From CAWELS01 sp964468205 (GTDB taxonomy: Bacteria > Acidobacteriota > Terriglobia > Bryobacterales > Bryobacteraceae), in assembly GCA_964468205.1 (NCBI GenBank), contig CAYXVG010000128.1, positions 1 through 8,434 on the forward strand: 8,434 nt of DNA, written 5' to 3'. Below, piece after piece: positions 1 to 4,807 of the stretch; within the stretch, counting starts at the first letter, position 1, and every line of letters begins with the position of its first letter. The translations under genes and the position numbers were made by a program. The notes beneath the pieces were generated by a model. That model was not told the DNA's origin and made no database searches. It saw only the letters and a program-made list of their open reading frames with translations.

Positions 1-55
1 CTGCGAATCAGACGAAGCTGTCGAAACGGTTGACTTCCTCGCCTTTGGCCGCGGG
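1..55. repeat. 55-bp direct repeat, copy 1
   Basis: This stretch is identical at all 55 positions to 189-243 (offset 188 bp). It may begin before the window, since it starts at base 1. It runs straight into the 11-bp repeat array. Read on the minus strand it encodes a hydrophilic tail ending in NRFDSFV and a TGA at 8-10. Copy 2 overlaps the 3' end of the transposase gene, so copy 1 looks like a duplicated fragment of that gene's end. Confidence 0.93.
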
Positions 56-147
56 GCAGTGGCCGCGGGACAGTTCCGCGGGGCAGTTCGGGGCAGTTCC
101 GGGGCAGTTCCGGGGCAGTTCCGGGGCAGTTCCGGGGCAGTTCCGGG
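53..147. repeat. Tandem array of an 11-bp unit (GGGGCAGTTCC)
   Basis: Five perfect, contiguous copies of GGGGCAGTTCC occupy 90-144. They are preceded by a 10-bp version (80-89) that lacks one C, a one-mismatch copy (67-77) and a broken copy starting at 53. A partial unit (145-147) merges into the inverted repeat that follows. The period is 11 bp, so every frame reads through as an 11-residue peptide repeat; the small open frames here are artefacts of that. The period is close to one turn of B-DNA, which would put each unit on the same helical face. Origin by replication slippage is the simplest explanation, and a protein-binding role is only inference. Confidence 0.93.
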
Positions 148-169
148 TCAAAGACCTCAACTCCCGATC
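144..169. repeat. Left inverted repeat of RAYT unit, REP-like hairpin
   Basis: This 26-base segment matches the reverse complement of 936-961 at 24 of 26 positions. It contains GGTC-AAA-GACC (146-156), a 4-bp stem with a 3-base loop. One of its two differences from the right arm falls inside the loop. It lies just beyond the stop codon of the transposase gene. RAYT enzymes are known to act on REP sequences, which are short imperfect palindromes flanking their genes, and this arm has the right position and shape for one. Confidence 0.8.
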
Positions 170-893
170 AGCCGTGAGCACTTGCGGTCTGCGAATCAGA
201 CGAAGCTGTCGAAACGGTTGACTTCCTCGCCTTTGGCCGCGGGCCAGGAGGTTTCGGGCGGACACGAATATGGTGGTTACGTTCCAACCGGTCGAGGAAC
301 TCATCGCTTCCGAGCGGCCAGCCATTCTGCGTCGATTCGCGAAGTCTAGCCACTAACAACCCGTCGGCCAATCCGTTCTCCAGGCAAAGCTTCCAATTCT
401 CCGGAGTGTAGCGCGTACGCCACTCGATCAAGTCAAGAAAACCTCCATCAGCCTCACTGAGATGAGCTCGCGCGCTCGACCAGCGCCACTGCCACGGTTG
501 GTCGACCAGCCCCGCTCGGGAAGGATTCTGCTCGATATACACCATTCCAGCCCAAAGATGTTTTTCATCCATCACAACCGAACCGTACCGGGCTTGCCAA
601 AGATGCCCGGTCCGGCGCAGGCGATAATGAAGCACACGGGCGTACTCGCTGTGGACACGCTGCAGCATCCGCACCAGAGCCGTAGGCTTGTCCGGGACAC
701 AGATGATGTGAACGTGGTTCGGCATCAGGCAGTAGGCGAGAATCGAAACGCCGTACCCCCGCGAATGGTCCTGAAGCGAGTCAAGGTAGCGACGATAGTC
801 CTCGTCACCGAAGAAGACCTGCTGACGGTAATTGCCGCGTTGCGTAATGTGATGCGGCAAGCCGGGAATGATGATTCGTGGAGGTCGGGGCAT
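168..893 (-). CDS. REP-associated tyrosine transposase (RAYT, Y1/HUH family)
   Basis: A 241-residue single-strand DNA transposase of the Y1 (IS200-like) superfamily. The N-terminus (PRIIIPGLPHHITQRGN, residues 5-21) is characteristic of RAYTs. The metal-binding HUH motif is His60-Val-His62 in MPNHVHI. The nucleophile is probably Tyr119 in YIEQNPSRAGLV. The segment WPLGSDEFLDRLE followed by a Pro/Arg/Lys-rich stretch (residues 192-222) is the usual RAYT C-terminal signature. Such enzymes nick and join one DNA strand at REP hairpins through a 5'-phosphotyrosine link. All expected catalytic residues are present, so it may be active. The last ~20 residues (Ser/Thr/Ala-rich) are encoded by the 55-bp repeat and look out of frame, because another frame there gives AKGEEVNRFDSFV and a stop at 196-198. 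No strong ribosome binding site precedes the ATG at 893. Confidence 0.93.
   Translation of the reverse strand: MPRPPRIIIPGLPHHITQRGNYRQQVFFGDEDYRRYLDSLQDHSRGYGVSILAYCLMPNHVHIICVPDKPTALVRMLQRVHSEYARVLHYRLRRTGHLWQARYGSVVMDEKHLWAGMVYIEQNPSRAGLVDQPWQWRWSSARAHLSEADGGFLDLIEWRTRYTPENWKLCLENGLADGLLVARLRESTQNGWPLGSDEFLDRLERNHHIRVRPKPPGPRPKARKSTVSTASSDSQTASAHG
189..243. repeat. 55-bp direct repeat, copy 2
   Basis: Identical to 1-55. This copy lies inside the 3' end of the transposase gene, encoding roughly residues 217-234 on the minus strand. The two copies enclose the 11-bp array and the left inverted repeat, a layout expected from duplication of the gene's end. Base 56 and base 244 differ, so the right edge of identity is sharp. 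Confidence 0.93.
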
Positions 894-935
894 CTGCCAG
901 TGTAGTGGCGCGGCCCGCCAGAAGTTCGCAGGGAA

Positions 936-961
936 GATCGGGAGTTGAGGTCTCTGACCCC
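936..961. repeat. Right inverted repeat of RAYT unit, REP-like hairpin
   Basis: Partner of 144-169 in opposite orientation, 24 of 26 bases complementary. It contains GGTC-TCT-GACC (949-959), a 4-bp stem with a 3-base loop. It lies 42 bp upstream of the transposase start codon, and the truncated ISKra4-type transposase starts directly after it. Confidence 0.8.
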
Positions 962-1201
962 GATTGCCCCACCAACTACTTTGCCCACCACGCCGAGCGC
1001 ATGCGCTACCCGGAGTTTCGCCGCCAGCACCTCTTCGTCGGCTCCGGCGTCATCGAAGCTGGGTGCAAAACGGTGATCGGATCGCGCTGCAAGAAGTCGG
1101 GAATGTCCTGGACCGTGCGCGGCGCCAACGCCATCCTCGCACTCCGTTGCTGTCAACTCAATAACCGCTTTGAGGATTACTGGGAGGCACGTCGCGCTTG
1201 A
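962..1201 (+). pseudogene. ISKra4-family transposase, C-terminal fragment
   Basis: About 80 codons, ending at TGA 1199-1201, read NYFAHHAERMRYPEF, LFVGSGVIEAGCKTVIGSR, SGMSWTVRGANAILALRCC and NNRFEDYWEARRA. I recognise this as the conserved end of ISKra4-family DDE transposases, including the glutamate-bearing GSGVIEAGCK block. Full proteins of the family are several hundred residues, so the N-terminal and most of the catalytic part are missing. Homology fades upstream of about 970, against the right inverted repeat of the RAYT unit. An in-frame ATG at 878 gives a longer open frame, but that part runs antisense through the RAYT gene and is not transposase-like. Two positions (Cys in SRCKK, Ser in GMSW) look like decay from the usual Leu and Phe. 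The right end of the former IS probably lies within 1202-1276, but I cannot identify its terminal repeat. Confidence 0.85.
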
Positions 1202-1276
1202 CTTCCACTTCTATGTCGCACACCCCTGTGGAAATCCAGGATCGTCCGAATGCTGCCGTGCACCCCGGCCCCGCGA

Positions 1277-1726
1277 TCAGCGCGCCAGCCGCTCGTCCAA
1301 CCGGTGCTCGAGCGTTCTCGCCACCCGGATCGAACCCGCATCGGCATGTGCCGGATTGATGAGGACGTTCTCGGTCGCCGGAACAACCGCCGAAGGCGCC
1401 AGAAGCAGTACGCTTTCCGCCCTCTCCAGCCACCGGTCGCCCAACTCTCGCGTCACCTCCTGTCGGGAGGCCCAGCCCGCGGGCAACTCCTCCTCGCCGA
1501 TCCGTTCCAGCGCCATCCCATCCGGAGCCTCGATCTCGAGAAACCGGAGGCTTACCGGCAAATCCTCGATGTCGATTTCCAGGTGGACGAGAACCTCGAG
1601 TAGAGCCGTGGCTGGATTCGGCGCGCAGTAGACGATGCGCCGGCCCCGCGTGTGCCACCGGCCGGAGACGCGCAGACCCCCGCCCCCGTCAAGCGTCTGG
1701 TGATTGCTGATGCGCCACAGAATCAC
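1277..1726 (-). CDS. RES-domain toxin of a RES/Xre toxin-antitoxin pair
   Basis: A 149-residue protein, the usual length for single-domain RES toxins. The RES hallmarks are visible: LWRIS at the N-terminus, GRWHTRGRRIVYCA (residues 22-35) with the conserved Arg and Tyr, ALLEVLVH with a conserved Glu (Glu44), and the PSAV Ser (Ser112) followed by NVLINPAH. Characterised RES toxins (MbcT, ParT) attack NAD+ or transfer ADP-ribose, depleting NAD+ or modifying a target. Which reaction this one performs cannot be told from sequence. It starts with GTG at 1726-1724, sharing four bases (GTGA) with the antitoxin stop, so the two are translationally coupled. It acts in the cytoplasm and has no signal peptide. 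Confidence 0.92.
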   Translation of the reverse strand: MILWRISNHQTLDGGGGLRVSGRWHTRGRRIVYCAPNPATALLEVLVHLEIDIEDLPVSLRFLEIEAPDGMALERIGEEELPAGWASRQEVTRELGDRWLERAESVLLLAPSAVVPATENVLINPAHADAGSIRVARTLEHRLDERLAR

Positions 1727-2169
1727 GCGGCCAGTCCGTGATCGAGCTGAACGAGCAAGTCCTCCACCAGCCGGGCCCCGGCCTCGGTCGCGAGTATCTC
1801 GAGCGGAGCCCGGCCGTCAAACCGCCGCTTCGGCTTCCGCATCCACCGCCATGCCCGGTCCCGCTCGCCGAAGACCCGCTCGGCGAGCGATACCACGCGC
1901 GCCACCCTCACGGCCTTGTCCGACTCGTCCCGGGAGAGCCTCTGCTTCTTGGTCCGCCGGTGCGCCAGCGTTCGTCGCGGGATCACGAGCGCATGGACCT
2001 CCGCATCCGAGAACCCGCCACGCACCAGCGATTGCACCGCGCTTGCCGGCAGCCGTTTCTCCACTCGCTCGACCAGATCGCGCTCCGTTTCCACGCGCCG
2101 TAGACCGAGCTTGCCACCCACCATGGCGGGCAGCGAGATCGTGTGTGGGCCTGCGTCAATGTTGGGCAT
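1723..2169 (-). CDS. Xre/MbcA/ParS-type antitoxin (DUF2384)
   Basis: A 148-residue antitoxin partner of the downstream RES toxin. Residues ~30-75 form the N-terminal helical/HTH-like part seen in Xre-MbcA-ParS proteins (VERVEKRLPASAVQSL, then IPRRTLAHRR). Residues ~78-145 form the C-terminal toxin-binding domain (LSRDESDKAVRVARVVSLAERVFG, then RAPLEILATEAGARLVEDLL). Family members block the toxin active site through their C-terminal tail and repress their own promoter. Antitoxin-first order and a 4-base overlap with the toxin are typical. The ATG at 2169 begins only about 2 bases after the predicted transcription start, so translation may be leaderless. An alternative in-frame ATG at 2124 would leave a ~47-base leader but has no clear Shine-Dalgarno. 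Confidence 0.92.
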   Translation of the reverse strand: MPNIDAGPHTISLPAMVGGKLGLRRVETERDLVERVEKRLPASAVQSLVRGGFSDAEVHALVIPRRTLAHRRTKKQRLSRDESDKAVRVARVVSLAERVFGERDRAWRWMRKPKRRFDGRAPLEILATEAGARLVEDLLVQLDHGLAA

Positions 2170-2170
2170 C

Positions 2171-2206
2171 TGCCCTGATTATAGAGGCAACTTGCCGGCT
2201 ATACAA
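2171..2206 (-). promoter_or_regulatory. Predicted sigma-70-type promoter of the toxin-antitoxin operon
   Basis: On the minus strand a -35 TTGTAT (2206-2201) and a perfect -10 TATAAT (2183-2178) are separated by exactly 17 bp. The expected start is the A at about 2171, two bases before the antitoxin ATG at 2169. The -35 lies 10 bp beyond the stop codon of the SIS gene, so the toxin-antitoxin pair has its own promoter even though it is co-directional with the genes upstream. Confidence 0.72.
2186..2196. promoter_or_regulatory. Candidate antitoxin operator (GGCAA-C-TTGCC)
   Basis: A perfect inverted repeat with 5-bp arms around one central base, lying wholly within the -35/-10 spacer of the toxin-antitoxin promoter. 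Binding here would block RNA polymerase directly. Xre-type antitoxins commonly autorepress, so this is a natural operator candidate. The functional assignment is inference. Confidence 0.5.
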
Positions 2207-2216
2207 GCCCCGGCGT

Positions 2217-2987
2217 CTACTCGTACAGATGCCGCAAGCTCCGCCGGTAAGCTTCGTAGAACCGTTCAAGCTGCTCGTGGGCGCTCGTGTCGCCGGTGAT
2301 CTGATGCGAAGGGAGCAGCACCGGAGTATGGCCGGACTTGACCAGCCGGGCAGCCACCTCGCAGCGCAGCATGTTGATGATCATCGCGCCGGTAACGGTG
2401 GAGACGGGGCCGGTTCGCCAGTCGAGACCTTCGATCTCGATCAGGCAGTCGCCCGTGGGACAGTGGTTGTCGATCACCACATCGGCGACGTCGGGGAGCT
2501 TCAGCCCGGAGGAATGAGCGGCCGCCACCGCGGCCGAATGCGTCTTCGAGCAGATCGCGATCACCGGCATCCCCCGCCGCTTGGCCCCCTGCGCCATCTC
2601 GACGATAACCGGCCGGATCCCGGAGGTGGAAATGATGATGAACGCGTCTTTCGGCCCGAAACGGAAGCTCTTCAGAATCTCCTCGGCAAACCCCTCGTAC
2701 TTTTCGAGATACAGCGGCGCGCGCAGCCCGTTCGTCCCGATGATCGAGGAATGGTCGGAGAGCGAATGTTCGACCAGTGCGAAGAAGCCGGCGAAGCACC
2801 CCTGCCGCGGCGTCATCTCCTCGGCCATCATGCGCGAATGGCCGTTCCCGAACAGGAATACCAGCCCCTCGTTCGCGATCGAATCCGCGCAGATATCGGC
2901 GGCCTGGTCGATCGGTTCGAGCTCGGAGATGCGCAACCGGCGCAGGATTTCCAAGGTCTTCTCGTAATAGTCAATGGCGGTCTGCAT
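2217..2987 (-). CDS. SIS-domain sugar-phosphate-binding protein (UPF0309-like)
   Basis: A 256-residue cytoplasmic protein with a single SIS (sugar isomerase) fold. The visible signatures are FLFGNGHSRMMAEEM (residues 44-58) and the phosphate-binding loop IISTSGIRPVI (118-128), followed by GMPVIAICS and the DVVIDNHCPTGD segment. These match the UPF0309 group of SIS proteins, which are assumed to bind or isomerise amino-sugar or other sugar phosphates. The substrate is not known. The start is well supported: ATG at 2987 follows TGGAGG (3000-2995) at 7 bases. It is the third gene of a co-directional set, 62 bp behind the DUF1080 gene. That neighbour suggests carbohydrate use, but this is inference from position. 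No convincing terminator follows. A 5-bp stem (2194-2198 with 2210-2214) after the stop has no T-run and overlaps the next promoter. Confidence 0.88.
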   Translation of the reverse strand: MQTAIDYYEKTLEILRRLRISELEPIDQAADICADSIANEGLVFLFGNGHSRMMAEEMTPRQGCFAGFFALVEHSLSDHSSIIGTNGLRAPLYLEKYEGFAEEILKSFRFGPKDAFIIISTSGIRPVIVEMAQGAKRRGMPVIAICSKTHSAAVAAAHSSGLKLPDVADVVIDNHCPTGDCLIEIEGLDWRTGPVSTVTGAMIINMLRCEVAARLVKSGHTPVLLPSHQITGDTSAHEQLERFYEAYRRSLRHLYE

Positions 2988-3049
2988 CGCTGAGCCTCCA
3001 GATTAGCAGGGCGCGAACGGGATGGGCGCGTCCCGCCCGGCGCCCTTGG

Positions 3050-3697
3050 TCACGGCAATTTCCTGATGCGTACGTTGCGGAGGTCCATGTCGCCGCCGTG
3101 GCTCTGGAAGAAGATGTAGCCGCACCGGGGACGGTCCTTGGTCAGCTCGTGCGCGCTCTGGTCGAAGTCCTGAACCAGCGCTCCGTCCAGCCAGGCCCGG
3201 ATGCGGGGGCCATCGCACACTATGCGGGCCGTGTGCCACTTCTCCGGCGCCAGGCGCACCGTCGCGAGCGGCGGATTCACGCTATAGAAAGCGCCGGTTC
3301 GGGCCGTGGGATTGTCGGTCTCCTTCAACCACAACTGCAGCTCGAAGCCCGTATGGGCCGGGGTCTTGGCCGTATAGGAGGGAGCGCGAAAACAAATGCC
3401 GTTGTTGGTCCCCTCCGGCGCGCGAAACTCCACCCGCAGCTCGAAATCGCAGAACTGCTGTTTGTGCCGGATGAACCCGATGTTCCCCACCGAGCCGTCG
3501 CAGTGCAGTATCCCGTCCCGCAGCGAAAAGGCCGTCAGATTCTCGGCCGCCGCCCGCTCGCGGGCCCGGGCATGGAACTCTTCCACCCACTCTGACAGGT
3601 CGGTGGATGCAAGCAGATCCACAAAGTCATCCTGTGCCCGCCCCAGCAAGCAGAAGAGAGCGAAGCCGCAAATGAGTATACGCTTGCGAGTGTTCAT
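3050..3697 (-). CDS. Secreted DUF1080 (3-keto-disaccharide hydrolase-like) protein
   Basis: A 215-residue protein beginning with a signal peptide: basic MNTRKR, hydrophobic residues 7-18, likely cleavage near LLGRAQ. The remainder is one DUF1080 / concanavalin-like beta-sandwich domain: RDGILHCDG (60-68), FELRVEFR (85-92), NNGICFR (98-104), GFELQLW (117-123), GAFYS (135-139), and the closing GYIFFQSHGGDMDLRNVRIR (193-212). DUF1080 proteins are abundant in Acidobacteriota, Planctomycetota and Bacteroidota. Some members hydrolyse 3-keto-glycosides, so an extracytoplasmic glycoside-cleaving or carbohydrate-binding role is likely; the exact substrate is unknown. It lies 15 bp after the NmrA-like gene and 62 bp before the SIS gene, consistent with one transcript. 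Only a weak GGGAAG-type ribosome site precedes the ATG. Confidence 0.9.
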   Translation of the reverse strand: MNTRKRILICGFALFCLLGRAQDDFVDLLASTDLSEWVEEFHARARERAAAENLTAFSLRDGILHCDGSVGNIGFIRHKQQFCDFELRVEFRAPEGTNNGICFRAPSYTAKTPAHTGFELQLWLKETDNPTARTGAFYSVNPPLATVRLAPEKWHTARIVCDGPRIRAWLDGALVQDFDQSAHELTKDRPRCGYIFFQSHGGDMDLRNVRIRKLP

Positions 3698-3712
3698 CTA
3701 CGGCTTCCCAGT

Positions 3713-4660
3713 TTACTCCACCGGAATCCGCTCCTTGTTCGCCTCGAGCCACTGGGAAAAGCTTTGCAGCTCCGGGTTCAGGCTCCGCGCGGTTTCCGGG
3801 TCGCGGGCGCCGCGGAAGACCTCGTCGAAATCGCGCTTGAACTGGAACATGTTGCCAAGGTCGTCGGCCCCGGGAAAGTCGAACGAGCGGAAGACCGCGG
3901 GTGGCACCGCGTTGTAGCGAACCGGAACGCCCAGGGCGCCGGACAGCGCGGCGGCCATCTCCGCACCCGTCAGGTGCTCGCCCGCGATGCCAATAGTCTT
4001 TCCGATGAGATCGCGCCGCTGGAAAATCCCGAACGCGCACTTGCCGATGTCCTCGGCGGCAATGCCGGGAAGCTTCTTGCCGTCCATCGGCAGCGTGATC
4101 GCGTGGACTCCGTCCGGCCCCTTCTTCGGACCCATCCCGAAGTGGATGAAGTTGTCCCAGTAAAACGACGTCAACAGGAAGGTCGTCGGAACGCGGAGTT
4201 TGCGGAACACCTCGTCGGCCTCGCCCTTGGCGTCGAAGTGCGGTACCTTGTACTTCTCCATCAGGGTCGGCATCCGGTCGTCGTCGAGTGGAACCCACCG
4301 CCGGGTATCCTCGAGCGTGGACCAGATGGCGTGCTGCACGCCCGCGTGTTTGGCTGCTTCGGCCAGCGCTGTCGCTTCGGCCAACTCCTTTTCGGGCGAG
4401 AAGTGCGCCCAGAAGAAGGTCACGCAGAAAGCGCCGTAGGCCCCGTCGAAGGCGCGCTTCAGACTCTCGCTGTCATCCACGTCGGCAGCCACCACCTCTG
4501 CCCCGAGATCGGCGAGATCCTTCGCCTTCCCAGAGTTAACATCCCGGGTGAGAGCCCGGGCGGTGAAGCCGCTTTCGGGGTGGCTGCAGATGGCGCGCAC
4601 TAGCCCTCCGCCCTGCGAGCCGGTGCCCCCCACTACGGCTATGATCTTCTTTTCAGACAT
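3713..4660 (-). CDS. NmrA/HSCARG-like NAD(P)-binding protein (atypical SDR)
   Basis: A 315-residue Rossmann-fold protein of the NmrA-like atypical short-chain dehydrogenase group. The dinucleotide loop IAVVGGTGSQGGGLVRAI lies near the N-terminus, followed by ALTRDVNSGKAKDL (an Arg that would favour NADP(H)), VVAADVDD, and the mid-protein WSTLEDT and PHFDAKGEADEVFR segments. LPGIAAEDIGKCAFGIF and the GKTIGIAGEHLTGAEMA segment are the usual C-terminal family blocks. The classical catalytic Tyr-x-x-x-Lys is not obvious. Family members are redox sensors, regulators or reductases, and I cannot choose between these. The start is placed at the ATG at 4660 because AAAGGG (4675-4670) lies 9 bases before it. 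The in-frame ATG at 4669 would abut that motif and add only MLN. It is the first gene of the three-gene set and divergent from the kinase gene. Confidence 0.88.
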   Translation of the reverse strand: MSEKKIIAVVGGTGSQGGGLVRAICSHPESGFTARALTRDVNSGKAKDLADLGAEVVAADVDDSESLKRAFDGAYGAFCVTFFWAHFSPEKELAEATALAEAAKHAGVQHAIWSTLEDTRRWVPLDDDRMPTLMEKYKVPHFDAKGEADEVFRKLRVPTTFLLTSFYWDNFIHFGMGPKKGPDGVHAITLPMDGKKLPGIAAEDIGKCAFGIFQRRDLIGKTIGIAGEHLTGAEMAAALSGALGVPVRYNAVPPAVFRSFDFPGADDLGNMFQFKRDFDEVFRGARDPETARSLNPELQSFSQWLEANKERIPVE

Positions 4661-4669
4661 GTTGAGCAT

Positions 4670-4675
4670 CCCTTT
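4670..4675 (-). promoter_or_regulatory. Ribosome binding site deciding the NmrA-like start
   Basis: AAAGGG on the minus strand lies 9 bases from the ATG at 4660 and directly against the ATG at 4669. Spacing favours the downstream ATG, giving an N-terminus of MSEKK. Confidence 0.6.
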
Positions 4676-4678
4676 CTA

Positions 4679-4701
4679 GCCGGCTTTCCGGAATCGCCGG
4701 C
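4679..4701. promoter_or_regulatory. Nested palindrome in the divergent intergenic region
   Basis: GCCGGC (4679-4684) and GCCGGC (4696-4701), each self-complementary, flank an inner palindrome TTCCGGAA (4686-4693). The structure could form a 6-bp-stem hairpin just upstream of the NmrA-like ribosome site, or serve as a dimeric regulator's binding site between the divergent genes. The remaining ~105 bp up to the kinase start shows no promoter I would call. Function is inference. Confidence 0.35.
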
Positions 4702-4807
4702 GCCGTTTCGCTTCTCAGTACGATGATTCTCGGCCCGTCTAAGGCTCAACAGTGTCATCTCGTTGCACTACACTATTTCCGTAGCGGACTATCTTTCCCG
4801 GGGACCC

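Larger units (their letters stand above)
144..961 (-). mobile_element. RAYT unit bounded by 26-bp inverted repeats
   Basis: An 818-bp unit consists of one complete RAYT gene on the minus strand, closed at each end by the near-identical inverted arms at 144-169 and 936-961. Little else fits inside: 42 bp separate the transposase start codon from the right arm, and the stop codon overlaps the left arm. The right edge coincides with the point where a truncated ISKra4-type transposase begins, which supports a real element boundary. RAYTs are usually domesticated single-copy genes that spread or maintain REP sequences rather than self-mobile IS elements. Whether this whole unit moves cannot be told from one copy. 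Confidence 0.6.

Noticed and set aside
53..147. Possible CRISPR array
   Set aside because: The units are 11 bp and contiguous with no spacers, and no cas gene is nearby.
30..349. Plus-strand open frames encoding GSSGAVPGQFR peptide repeats
   Set aside because: An 11-bp repeat without stops is open in all frames and yields an 11-residue peptide repeat automatically. There is no ribosome site or protein-like flanking sequence.
1704..2993. A 429-codon plus-strand frame spanning the antitoxin and SIS genes
   Set aside because: It runs antisense to two genes with clear family motifs, and its translation is Pro/Arg/Ala-rich and unlike any domain I know.
3024..3045. Hairpin GGGCGC / GCGCCC between the DUF1080 and SIS genes as a terminator
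   Set aside because: The 6-bp stem has a 10-base loop and no T-run on the transcribed strand. The genes look co-transcribed.
4746..4774. Promoter for the kinase gene (TCAACA-N17-TACACT)
   Set aside because: Both boxes match consensus at only four of six positions, which is not distinguishable from chance in this region.
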